This document shows positions 45,501 to 55,600 of a DNA stretch of 64,000 bases, piece after piece. The stretch is from Bombyx mori (taxonomy: Eukaryota > Arthropoda > Insecta > Lepidoptera > Bombycidae): contig NC_085116.1 of the NCBI RefSeq assembly GCF_030269925.1, positions 5,890,001-5,954,000 of the forward strand, read 5' to 3'. Position 1 is the stretch's first letter. Each line of letters starts with the position of its first letter. The position numbers and the translations under genes were made by a program. The notes under the pieces were generated by a model, which saw nothing but the letters and a program-made list of their open reading frames with translations, made no database searches and was not told where the DNA came from.

Positions 45501-47714
45501 CACATTTACTATTTAAATGTTTTTTTTAACATCTGGTCTTCAGGTGATTGTTAAAACCCATGACTAAAAACAAGTTTAATAAAATTTAAATACATGACTA
45601 CTCTATGGCAGAAATGTCAGGAATTCTAAGTCTAGTAAGCTTATTTAATTTCAATGGCAATAAAAAACTGACCCATTCCACTTTCATCCAACACCTAAGA
45701 TTTTACTGAGTTGCGAATATCAAAAATGTATAACAATAGCAAGTACGCTCACACCATGAATACCACATCTTTCACATAGATACTGATACCTACCAGAAAT
45801 GTAAGCTGCACCGTGTGGTACAGCACTTTAATAAAACGGTAAATTACTATCTTTTATTACGTAATAAGGTTAATAATATTGAATAATAAAATTTGTTTAC
45901 CAGGAATGTCTGATTGTCATATTTTTCTTTAACAGCTCCCGGAAATCGTTTTCGTGTTCTTTCTGCTAAAATTATCATTTCATCTTGTCCCTCTAATGTT
46001 AAGAATTTTTCTTTATCTAAATCCAAGTCCCATGTCCAACTTTCGATTTTTTTTATTTGTTCATCGGATAGCTCACCTATAAAATAATTCACGAAAAAGT
46101 CAAAAAAGTGTAATCATTCAAAGTTGATTTTTAATAACTATTTAGTTTTTACTAATAGTTAGGGGTATTTGAAACTTTTTAAGATAGTTTATGATACAAT
46201 CTATTTATTCTTCTACTAGATTTTTAATATTGAGGCTTTTTCTTAATGGTATAATATGCACAACTAATTTGTGACTCACAATTATCTCTGTAGCAAAGCA
46301 AAAAAATGATACTAGTAATATACATGAACGCATACTCAGAATCTTTCTCACAAGTCTTGGCAAATGATAACATATATAATATACATATACATTAATATTA
46401 ATATATTTATTTGCTAAATTTTATACTGTTATAAAAGTTATATATTTGCTTCTGCCTGTTAATAATGATTAGTTAAGTCACTTTAAAAAATGATAAAACC
46501 TTTGCCAAGCCTATGTCTCAGTAATATCTCCAGCTTCAACTCTTTTAATCGTGTATTTATTTTTGTTATATCCTTAGCATTAGGATATCTTGTTCCATGT
46601 CTTATTACCATCCATATTTTTGAGTCCTTACAATCTGAAATTATGAACAATAATATTAAATTATTATTTTCAAGTCATAACATTACTCAGATGCCAAGTT
46701 TATTATCATATAACTTTTCAGGCAAGCACTTGGTCTACTTGGTATTATATGATTACTGCAGTGGATACACATAACATTGTAAATGTCACCACTCACCTTT
46801 AAACGTAAAGCAAACTGAGACTTACTTGTCCAATTTTTCAAAATAAAATACATGACTGCTTCACTAAGAAAATGGGCAGAATAGTTGAACAAACTCATAT
46901 AGGCTCATAATCTTCCTGATTACATATCTCTAAAATTATGAACTTGGAAAATGTTTTTTTTTTAGGAATGGAGGATTACTTGTGGCTCTTACGCCTTTCT
47001 AGGTTGAGAAAAACGAATGGGCGAGCACCAGCTCAGCCAGGAAGGGTGGAATTTTCTAAGAGCTGCTCAAGCACCTCCAAAGGAGACTAACAGCTCAAGG
47101 GGAACTGTGTCACAAATGAATCTACTAGCAGATTTGAATCATGACCCACTAAAGAGATCCAGCAAGAAATTCAAAAAGGCTGATCTATTGGTTGGATTTC
47201 ATATTGAACTTTTTGAAAGATTTTATGAGTATGGTTACTAGGGTACCCTATACTGCTCCTAGTGTTAGAGGCTTCTAACGACAGTGTTAAGAGATCATGT
47301 GGATGGATAAGGACATGACTAGCTCCGAGAAGGCAGCGGTCATGGCGCATTGACTTATCGAATAACTGAAAATCTTTGATTATAATACGGTTTTAAATAA
47401 TTATTGATAGAGACAAATAAGTTGCTTTAATTTATTTAGATACATATATTTTTAAATACTTCTTAGAACCTACAACACCTACAAATATTAGCACGCTCAT
47501 CCTTCACTCATCTGTTAATCTGAAAGTCTAATCTATCGTTTCCTTTTTAGTATGAAATATTTAGTACACACTTACTTGGATATTTAATTTGAGAATCATT
47601 TTTGTTTCCCTTGAGTCTGTAAGGGGTGCGTGACCCTAAATGATTTTGAATATTGCTAGATTCAGATGAGCAGTACAATGCAAATGATACTAAAATGAAC
47701 AAACATAACTTCAT
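39546..47714 (-). CDS. MINPP1: Multiple inositol polyphosphate phosphatase-like, 9 exons
   Basis: Exons (minus): 47714-47576, 46634-46500, 46076-45901, 45473-45348, 44904-44754, 44265-44165, 42387-42278, 40535-40350, 39714-39546. All junctions keep phase and give 430 residues (human MINPP1 has 487). Residues 1-18 look like a signal peptide (MKLCLFILVSFALYC). HLGSRTPYR follows at 25-33, then the histidine-phosphatase site RHGTRYP at 58-64 (nucleophile H59). Further family landmarks are LTLEGQDEMIILAERTRKRFP, RYTATQRAQQSA, LMYKACGFE, SPWCYPFD and YYQDLKYYWMDGYG. The family clears phosphates from inositol polyphosphates in the ER lumen or outside the cell. H326 is present, but the usual HAE proton-donor motif reads HSG. 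The protein ends KDDL, reminiscent of an ER-retrieval signal. The exon 2 donor (G|GTTTTA) is weak. Family assignment is firm; exon edges are read by eye. Confidence 0.85.
39985..40190 (+). repeat. Dispersed repeat family E, in last phosphatase intron
   Basis: gagttcacgggctcaacctg, tagcaagagcagtgcttcac, ctaccaccggatcggaatcg and agaagatccggcgagaaac. It lies between exons 8 and 9 of the phosphatase gene, antisense to it. Confidence 0.75.
40822..41166. mobile_element. Mariner-type MITE, 345 bp
   Basis: The inverted ends are about 27 bases with one mismatch: left CAGGGTGTCACAGAACTCAA followed by CGTCAA; right, read inwards, CAGGGTGTCCCAGAACTCAA followed by CGTCAA. Both sides are flanked by TA (40820-40821 and 41167-41168), the Tc1/mariner target. 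There is no transposase inside. It sits in the intron between exons 7 and 8 of the phosphatase gene. Confidence 0.85.
41169..42277. other. Intron 7 sequence of the phosphatase gene
   Basis: Apart from the MITE, no feature recognised; the frames at 41437-41694 and 41905-42115 have no domain. Confidence 0.45.
42388..44164. other. Intron 6 of the phosphatase gene
   Basis: 1.78 kb. It contains a piece with aaggctacgggaaaccactg near 43227, a phrase known to me from Bombyx repeats, and an old antisense Bm1-like piece at about 43405-43500 (gtccatagacatcactacgt). No exon seen. Confidence 0.45.
45029..45300. repeat. 272-bp stretch with 13-bp inverted ends
   Basis: gatgtgaaacatc (45029-45041) and gatgtttcacatc (45288-45300) are perfect inverted repeats, and each is itself nearly palindromic. 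Located in phosphatase intron 4. It may be a small MITE; no clear target duplication. Confidence 0.45.
46963..47340 (+). repeat. Dispersed repeat family D, in first phosphatase intron
   Basis: Diverged full-length copy: ggattacttgtggctcttac, gggcgagcaccagctcagcc, cacctccaaaggagactaac, agagatccagcaagaaattc, tatggttactagggtaccct. It is antisense to the gene, between exons 1 and 2. Confidence 0.75.
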
Positions 47715-48464
47715 AGTTAAGCAAGTTATAATTAATTATCTTCCTAATTTGTTTTTACAAGAATTTATCAAGTAATCTAATAATATACCCGCCTACTTAA
47801 TTACTATTTGTTATCATAATGAATCTCAAATATTAAGTGTATTATTTAGGATAATAAATTGAAGCATTTGAAGCCGGGCTAGAATTTTCACAAATCTGTG
47901 ATTGGGAAGTTCGACAATCGTGACAATTCTGACATTTGGTTGTTTTTTTTTTTTTTTTGATGGTCTGGTAATGAGACTTTTAAGGCATATTTTTTCTACT
48001 TAAATTCTGATAAAATATAAAAAATGAGACGAAGATGATTATTGTATAGCTCTGAGCAATTGAGATGATATTAAATGAAACTAAATAAGATGGGATAAAA
48101 TAAAATCTCAGTAAAAAGGTGGTTATTTACTGAGACTTTTGGAAGCACCTGAAAAGCTGCGTCCAGCGGCATTGTTTAATTTTCCCACATATGTGCACTT
48201 TTACAGATGGTAAACAGGTAATCGGTATGAGGTAATCAACAGTGATAGGACCGTTAATGTTGGTGGCTGATACATTGGTGATCCTCAATATACCTCGGGA
48301 GAATGTCAAAAAATATCCACTCGTATCACCATTAAGAATAAGAGAGGTAAAATTCCCGGCAGAAGCTCTCTCATTTGATGTTATTTTAATTTTAACATCA
48401 ATCATAGTACAGCCATGGCAACGAAATGACAATATGGGGCATATTACATTGTATTGCTGTAGAT
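47715..48464. promoter_or_regulatory. Upstream region of the phosphatase gene
   Basis: A 750-bp stretch 5' of the start codon at 47714, up to the MITE at 48465. It holds a family A repeat (48000-48220). No TATA box or initiator can be named with confidence. Confidence 0.3.
48000..48220 (+). repeat. Dispersed repeat family A, copy 2 (3' truncated)
   Basis: Order as in copy 1: gagatgatattaaatgaaac, ggtggttatttactgagact, gctgcgtccagcggcattgt, cacatatgtgcacttttaca. It breaks off before the gcgttcccgcc end, so it lacks the E2F-like site. Confidence 0.75.
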
Positions 48465-48718
48465 CAGCCTTTCCCAAAGTGGGCAATAATGCCCCCTTGT
48501 GGGTGGTGCAGGCTTAATGGGGGGCGGTAATAGACCCAGAAAAAAATGGAGGCATTGTGTATAGGCTTGGAAGGCGATTTATAATTTCATCTAGGAGGAC
48601 TTTTAGATACCGACTGAGCTCTTGCTATAGTGGTTCTAAGTAGGTAGAAAAAATGGGGGCGCTAAAAATAATTTATTCTCAAAGTGGGCAGTAGACAAAA
48701 TAAGTTTTAGAACCACTA
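48465..48718. mobile_element. hAT-type MITE, 254 bp, with 8-bp duplication
   Basis: Left end CAGCCTTTCCCAAAGTGGG; right end, read inwards, TAGTGGTTCTAAAACTTA. These are hAT-like termini (compare CAGTGGTTCTCAAA). It is flanked by CTGTAGAT (48457-48464) and CCGTAGAT (48719-48726), an 8-bp target duplication with one change. There is no coding capacity. Confidence 0.8.
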
Positions 48719-48959
48719 CCGTAGATAGACAAACAAGTTCAGTTCACCTTCTTTAAAGTACTTATTGGAACTCAGAAACATCATATGGGATAGCTGGTTA
48801 CCCTCAATAGATCAAATCGAAATATTAATTGTTCTATTTAATTGCTTTCCCACCGTTCTTACTAGAAGTCGCAAGTTCGAAGAGAAATAGGCATGATAGC
48901 AGTACTTACCTATTTGTAAACAAACCATAGTAATAGTGTAAGTATGTATGCATTTTCAC

Positions 48960-49375
48960 AACTGAAATTTAAATGAAGTGTTTTGTGTTGTCCAGCTGGA
49001 GCACTGGGTATGAATACTCCAGAGGGTCCCACAAACAAGTTCGAAAAGGAATGGTAGCGAGCGAGGTGCGGACGTATTCTCGTGTGTATGCTTCGGTGGT
49101 TGCGGGTGAACTGTCGACGCCAGTAAAGGCGTACGCGCGGCTTGTCAAAAGGAAAGCCACTCGGTCGCTACTCTTTGAATCGCGCCGGAGCCGACAACGA
49201 GAACCCCTGATTGGTCGCGGCGCGCGATCAGACGCGGCTGCCGACGCGGCAGGCGTTAGGGTTGCTATAAGTGAAATTTTGTCCATTATAGTTACATACA
49301 TGACTAAGTAGTTCAGTAGCAACCCTGACTGCTGGACTGAGATTGTGTGTTTTATTCTCACATCAGACAAATACT
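48960..49375. other. GC-rich patch open on both strands
   Basis: Frames of 112 codons (+) and 133 codons (-) overlap. The centre (49020-49265) is CpG-rich with cgcggcgcgcgatc. Neither translation shows a known domain. The inverted pair agggttgct (about 49257) and agcaaccct (about 49317) brackets the right part. Possible GC-rich repeat or regulatory island. Confidence 0.3.
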
Positions 49376-49573
49376 ACTTTGTTGAATAATTTGTTTGCTC
49401 GCTGGGTGTTTAAAATCTATAAATGCATATATGTATATTTAAACATGTACAAGTGTTTATATTAGTCTTTAGTTTCCATAGTACAGGGGACCCTAGTTTG
49501 AGACCGTGTGTGTGTGTGACTTGTTCCCGGTTATTATTATATTAAAATGAAACAATAGGACAAAATTATAAAA

Positions 49574-49579
49574 TTTATT
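49574..49579 (-). terminator. Polyadenylation signal, HSPA14-like gene
   Basis: AATAAA on the minus strand, 8 bases past the stop codon at 49587-49589. Very close to the stop, so a further signal downstream may be used instead. Confidence 0.4.
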
Positions 49580-49586
49580 CTTTCCA

Positions 49587-51008
49587 TTATTCAACTTCCA
49601 ATTTTATACTTGATTGTTGTAATGTTGCTTTTAATGAAAAAGGTTTTTTAAGATTCTCAATATTGAATGATTCTGTAGCATAAGCCTCACTTTCAGGTGA
49701 TGTGTGTAAGGTGAAATCAATATCTTTTATTTCTTGCTCTGCTTCCACACTTTGAACAAATTGTGCAAATGGAGGTGTACCTTCCTTAAACAGGTGGACT
49801 GTTTGATCTAAATATTTCATATACACATCTTTGCCTAAGAATTCAACTTCTGTATTTAAATCGTTCATAGAAAATTCTGGAACATCTAATAACAACCCTG
49901 CCTCTTTAGCACAACCAATAGCTATTACCTCATCAGGGTTTATACCCGACAGAACTTCAGCATCAGGAATCAAATTTGCAATGGTAGACTGTAATTTAGG
50001 TATCTTCATACTCCCTCCACATAACACAATTTTGCTAATTTTACCATCAAAACTTTGTATTAGCTTCTCGGCAGGCTCTACATAGGAAGCTATTTTTGAT
50101 GATATTATGTTCTCAAATCTAGCCCGAGACACATTTTGGCTCCAGTCAACACCATCAAGCAATGACTCAATAAATACATGAGCTGAATTTAAAGTAGATA
50201 AAACGTTTTTACAGTTATCAGCATGGTTTAAAAGTTTGGCCATGGCTCTTTTACTTTCCTGAGGGTCTAACTTCCACTTCTGTTTAAATTCTTGTGCAAT
50301 AAAATCAGCAAGATCTTTTGTCAAGTACTGTCCGCCTAAATCCGAACGAAAAATATTTTTTTCAACACTAACAAAACCAGCTGATACTTTGGCAATAGAT
50401 ACATCACAAGATGATCCACCAAGTCGATAAATAAGTACATTCACATCTTCTAGATTTTCTTCAATGTTATAGGCTAATAAAGCAGCAGCCGGTTCACTAA
50501 TCACTTGAAGTACTTCGAATCCCGCCAGTTCTGCGCATTTTACTAAGCGTTCTCTGCTTTCATTTGACCAATGTAGTGGGGCAGCGAGCACCAATTTGAG
50601 ATCACCCTCATTCTTCACAGAATGACTAGCAATCGTAAATAGTTTAGCATAAATTTTAGTGGCGATGTTATCAGGACTAGAGTATAATGTTGTTTCGCTT
50701 GTCTGGAATTCATATACAAGTTTTTCGTCGTTCTGAATTTGGCACGATGATGATAACTCAACATATGACAAATCATCTTCATTGAAATCACAGTTCATTA
50801 GCCGTTTATTGTGCTTAATAATTGACTTCGATGACGCTTGTCCTGACTTTGCTGGAAGGCCAATTTCCCATTCTGTACCATTTAGAGCAATTATTGCGGG
50901 GGTGACACGATCGCCGGCGTCATTGGCTATCACAGATATTGTGCCGTTCGTAAACGATGCTAAGCATGCTGTACTGTTACCCAAATGTATTCCGTAAGCT
51001 GATGCCAT
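49587..51008 (-). CDS. HSPA14: Hsp70 family member HSPA14-like, intronless
   Basis: 473 residues (human HSPA14 has 509). Hsp70 nucleotide-binding domain, about 1-380: phosphate loop 1 YGIHLGNSTACLA (5-17), NDAGDRVTPA (29-38), SEPAAALLAY (171-180), a changed phosphate loop 2 LIYRLGGSSCDVSI (192-205), VSRARFE (293-299), KIVLCGGSMKIPKLQ (326-340) and INPDEVIAIG (356-365). The GxHLG variant, replacing the GIDLGTT of canonical Hsp70, and the short C-terminal part (about 90 residues) mark the HSPA14 type. In mammals that protein pairs with DNAJC2 as the ribosome-associated chaperone complex; that role here is inferred. There is no KDEL-like end or signal peptide, so cytosolic. The single exon in an intron-rich neighbourhood could be ancestral or a retrocopy, but the frame is intact. 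It is divergent from the coiled-coil gene at 52658. Confidence 0.9.
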   Translation of the reverse strand: MASAYGIHLGNSTACLASFTNGTISVIANDAGDRVTPAIIALNGTEWEIGLPAKSGQASSKSIIKHNKRLMNCDFNEDDLSYVELSSSCQIQNDEKLVYEFQTSETTLYSSPDNIATKIYAKLFTIASHSVKNEGDLKLVLAAPLHWSNESRERLVKCAELAGFEVLQVISEPAAALLAYNIEENLEDVNVLIYRLGGSSCDVSIAKVSAGFVSVEKNIFRSDLGGQYLTKDLADFIAQEFKQKWKLDPQESKRAMAKLLNHADNCKNVLSTLNSAHVFIESLLDGVDWSQNVSRARFENIISSKIASYVEPAEKLIQSFDGKISKIVLCGGSMKIPKLQSTIANLIPDAEVLSGINPDEVIAIGCAKEAGLLLDVPEFSMNDLNTEVEFLGKDVYMKYLDQTVHLFKEGTPPFAQFVQSVEAEQEIKDIDFTLHTSPESEAYATESFNIENLKKPFSLKATLQQSSIKLEVE

Positions 51009-51199
51009 ATTTTAAATAGATAATTGTACTATTAACAATACTAAAAGTTCATAATAATTCAAATAAAAATCACATGCACATTTGTATGGTCTAACCATAG
51101 ATAACTGGCATCCGGCATTTGACAGTGACTTAGTTGAGAGTAGTTCTATTTTTACAACTGAAAAGACAAAGATATCATACCATACACGCTAATCTTTCG

Positions 51200-51530
51200 T
51201 ATAAATTTTTTTTTAAAAATGATATGGAGTAAAATGTGAAGTGAGTGGATTTGATTAATTAAAAACATTCATCATTTGACATCAAACTAAATGAAATGAG
51301 ATGATATGGCATGATAGTGGCTATTTATTGAGACTTTTCAGTGGACTTTTTAGAAGCTCCTGAGAAGCTACTTCCAGCGGCTTTGTTCAATTTTCCCACA
51401 TACGTTTACTTTCTCATATACTAAACAGTTTATAAACCACGGTTATTATATATTTAAACCTGAAGAAACACTAAATAGCAAAATATAATAATTCACACAA
51501 CTTCACTTCTCGCGTTCCCGCCAAAAAGTC
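51200..51530 (+). repeat. Dispersed repeat family A, copy 3
   Basis: atgatatggagtaaaatgtg, gatgatatggcatgatag, ggctatttattgagactttt, cgcgttcccgccaaaaagtc. Shorter at the left than copies 1 and 4. Confidence 0.8.
51515..51526 (+). promoter_or_regulatory. E2F-like site in repeat end
   Basis: TTCCCGCCAAAA matches the E2F consensus (TTTSSCGC core) and lies about 510 bases upstream of the HSPA14-like start codon. Confidence 0.3.
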
Positions 51531-52085
51531 TTGACTTAGTTGACATTTATAATAAGACTTGAAATTTTTCTTCTTTTTTAGTAAGTAGTAGTAGACTTCT
51601 TGTGGCGTTATTGTTGTTAGGGTCAAGAAAGAAATCTACCGATGGTAATCTCACAGTTGGAGCCTATTGCTACCAATTTAAAATATCTGTTAATGTGTAA
51701 CAATATTAAATACTTCTATTTGTATTTGATTTATCTACAGCGTTAGTAAATAGATTGAAAAGTTGAACTAAAATTATCATTTCTGTGGATAGTGAATGAT
51801 TAAATTTGGATGAACTCAGGAATTAAGTATTTCAGGAATTCACCCACAACCCTAAAGTCTATAATATCATGAATAATTAAATAGCGATTACGATTATATT
51901 TCAGACAGACGTTACCGCAAATCTAGTGCTTTTTTCACTATATTTGTCAATTATAATTATTACGTTTTTATTTGTAAAGTAAGACTCATTCGAAAAAATT
52001 GAAAGTCGATATATAGTTTTCAAGTCTAGCTAATTTTTGTTTTCTTAAATCTATGGCTGATCTAAGAACTATACATACGTCTGGA

Positions 52086-52500
52086 CTTTTTGGCGGGAAC
52101 GCGAGGAGTGAAGTTGTGTGATTTGATTTGTTTTGTCTATTTAGTGTTTCTTCGTGTTTAAATGTGTAATAATGGTGGTTTATTAACTGTTTAATATCTG
52201 TGAAAGTGCACAAACGTGGGAAAATGAAACAAAACCGCTGGACGTAACTACTCGGGATCCTCCAAAAAGTCCAATGAAAAAATCTTAGTAAATGACCACA
52301 ATTTTACTGAGATTATATTTCATCCCATATCATCTCATTTAATTTCATTTAATTTCATCCCAGTTGATTAATGTCTCAAATTAATCATCTTCATTTCATT
52401 TCACTCCATAATATAATTTTTCATAAAAATATGAATATAAATTAAAATAAGACATGACTTAAAGGTCTCAGTTACCAGGTCATAAAATCCCTTAAAAAAA
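52086..52500 (-). repeat. Dispersed repeat family A, copy 4 (inverted)
   Basis: Starts ctttttggcgggaacgcg and ends ccaggtcataaaatccctta: the reverse complement of copy 1 over its full length, including tttcatttcactccataata. It is inserted about 160 bases upstream of the coiled-coil gene start codon. Confidence 0.85.
52088..52099 (-). promoter_or_regulatory. E2F-like site in repeat end
   Basis: Minus-strand TTCCCGCCAAAA, 559 bases before the start codon of the coiled-coil gene; same repeat end as at 51515. Confidence 0.3.
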
Positions 52501-52657
52501 TATTAAACATACGTCTTTAAAATAGCGGCAATTGCTTAAATTAGCGGCAGCTTAAAAAGTTAAGCAATTATAATTAAAAGATCTTTAATCGTTTTCAGCT
52601 ACATCAATGTTAAAAATATAATTTTTTTATTTAATTTGCAAACTGTCCAATATCGGT

Positions 52658-55600
52658 ATGGTTGATAATTTAGGCGATAAGTCAACCACAAACCTTGATC
52701 GTTTCGAAAGTATTGTACAAAATTTAACTAAATGTAAACTAGTAAGTAAGAATTCATATAACTAGGTATAATTTCATAATTATATGTTTAGTTCTTATAT
52801 CGTCAATAAATTCACTAATGCTTAATTTGTATACTTACAGGAATTTTACAAAGACAGGGAGGAAATCAGGAAAATTCGAGAAATAAATAAAAAATTGGAA
52901 GTAGATTTGAAAGAAACTCGTGAATTAGAAAAATCACATCGCTACCGCTTATTGACATCGCGTGAAATGATAGGAAATTTACAAGAAACTGTATCTCAAT
53001 TGGTGTATTTAAAAAGAGATGTAAAAAAATTAAAAGACGAAATACTTTTGAAAGAAAAAACTATTAATAGTTTTGAGAAGGTATGTATATTTTAAAATTT
53101 GAGTACATTTTAATTTACATTCGTAGGCAATTTAGTCTAATAAAGTTCTATACCTTTCCATGAATGGCATAATATTAAAGCATAATATCAATGAAGACAA
53201 TTTTCCACATCAGTCGGCATCAGCAACCGCCTGTTTCTATTATGAATCAATGTTACGTTTATGTTTGAAGAAGTTGCTACATTGGCGCCACTCTTACTTT
53301 TACCCTTCACAACAATAATCTATTTTTATTATTACTTATTTAATCCGAAGATATAATTACGTATAAATCATTAAGTTTATTCGTAAATACAAATAGTTAG
53401 TGATAGGATAATTTTGTAATCAACCAAATCTAAACTATCAATTCGCGAAACTTTAGGATAAAGAAAATTTATTAATGAAGAATGAAATTAGTTTGGAAGA
53501 GCTACGTAACAATTATGAAAAGGAAATGGAGGAAATGCGTGCGCTGAACGAAAATAAAAGTCAGTATTTTACTTTATAATAAAATGAACTTCTTAGTTAT
53601 ATTTAGTATTTTGTGTTAGTAACAGCTAGCGAAATACTTTAATTAAAACTTCGTTACCTCAGTCTATTGGACGCTTACTTCTTTATGGACAATAAAAAGA
53701 CAACGGACCGCACAAGGGCTGCGTTGTCCAAATTTACGTTCATGATTAAAAATCTAAATAAACAAGTAGTGTGTTACCGAAAACAATAAATGTAAACTAT
53801 AAAATCTCTTATTCAAACGAATTTTCATGAAACATTTTCCACCTCAATTACCCTATGCACAGTCCTACTTAGGGGAAGCATCTATAATGAATGTCCCCAG
53901 TGTGAATAGAAAAAGGACTTTTCGAATGGTGCTAAGACCTACTGTTATTCCGTACGCGTATATACCACCAGTCTGCTTATTTCTGCCGTCAAGCAGTAAT
54001 GCGTTTCGGTTTGAAGGGTGGGGCAGCCGTTTTAACTATACGGAGACGATATAACTAATATCTTAAGGTGGGTAGCGGCATTTACGTTATACCGGTAGCC
54101 ACTTAACATCAGGTAGGCCGAGAGCTCGTCTACCCACCAAAACAAAAAAAAAATGCTTTTGTTAATTAATGGAATGCCATACTTGTCATTTGTCGTCTAT
54201 TATTAATCTCTTGCCAATGTTTTTCCATCCCTGAGACCCTGATCTGTAGGTGGCTGGTAGAATTTGGAATGAGATTCACGAAAGATGGGGCTGCTCGCGG
54301 AGTAATTTGAGAGAATTACCATCAAATACCTGCCTGTGTTGTCATCAAAGACAACCGTTCTATTTTAATTTAACGAGACTCTCTCAGTATTAATAAAAGT
54401 AGTTGACGCCTGACTTCAAAGGTTTAGTTGCCTGCCGCGTCGACGACAGCGATTGGGATGATCTTCGTTATTCATGCCGGTAACAGCCCTAATCTTGACG
54501 CTGCAAAAGCAGGTTATTTTTTATTCATTCGCGAAGCAGCTGTTCTTCAGTTGTTAGGTCTCCTTCGGAGGCGCTCGGGCAGCTGTTAGCAAATCCCATC
54601 CCTCCCGGCTGAGCTTTTGCTCGCCCACTTGTCCTGGTGAAACTGGAAAGGCCTCCGGTCCACCAGTAATCCTTCAATCATAAAAAAGGTTGTTTGTCTC
54701 CAAAAACAGGTCTAGTGCGTTTTTTTTTAATTTGCTGACCCTACTCGATTCTAATTGACGATACGAACAATCCCTGTTCTAGTGTATTTGTCCTTATCGT
54801 TTGCCAAACCAGCCATCACGTAACTAAATATACCCTCACCCGGAGAATCTAATATACCCCTCGAGGTTACTAGAATATGTAAAAAATAAAATATATATGT
54901 CCGTATCTTAAAAAAAACCACTGGAGTTTCTGCTATCAACTATGTAGCTATGCAGTTTCTAACAATGCATTTCGTCTGTTCTAACTTGTATAGTACATGA
55001 AATCCAGCATGAATCGGACGCGAAAGTGGCACAGTACACTTGCGTCATTGAAGAGCTTCGTTCTAAAATTAAGGACTTGGAAGCTGAACATAGAGAGAAG
55101 GTAGGTTTTGTTTTTATTGCTGAGATCGGTGCACGAACTAATTGCCAACCTAAGTGACCACGGGAGCCCATAGACATCAGCCACGTCAATGCCGCCGCCC
55201 ATCTTGAGGCAATTGTCTCAAATTTTACAGTATAACAGCTACCCTACCCTTTAAGCCGAAACGCATTACCGGTTTACGGCAGAAATAGGTAGGGTAGTGG
55301 TACCCACACGCGTGGGCTTACATAGCTTTCTACAACAGTGTATAGGATAATAATGAAAAATTCAGATTTGATTTTTATTACACGATGTTATTCGTTCACC
55401 GTGGAATTCTTTTTTTTTTTTTTTTTTATTGCGTAGATGGGTGGACGAGCTCACAGCCCACCTGATGTTAAGTGGTTACTGGAGCCCATAGACATCTACA
55501 ACGTAGACGCGCCACCCACCTTGAGATACAAGTTCTAAAGTCTCAGTATAGTTACAACGGCTACCCCACCCTTCAAACCGAAACGCATTACTGCTTCACG

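Larger units (their letters stand above)
51009..52657. promoter_or_regulatory. Shared spacer between divergent genes
   Basis: 1.65 kb between the start codons of the HSPA14-like gene (minus) and the coiled-coil gene (plus). It contains two family A repeats in opposite orientation (51200-51530 and 52086-52500), whose gcgttcccgccaaaaag ends face each other across about 550 bases. No TATA box stands out. Confidence 0.45.

Noticed and set aside
45847..46092. Stand-alone 81-codon minus gene
   Set aside because: The middle is exon 3 of the phosphatase; the ends of the frame are intron read-through.
46490..46774. 94-codon plus frame
   Set aside because: It is antisense to exon 2 of the phosphatase gene, where the minus strand encodes RHGTRYP.
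49831..50085. Plus frames inside the HSPA14-like gene (also 50782-50997)
   Set aside because: Antisense shadows of a conserved Hsp70 domain.
54959..55202. Minus frames over exon 4 of the coiled-coil gene
   Set aside because: Antisense of the exon and of adjacent SINE sequence.
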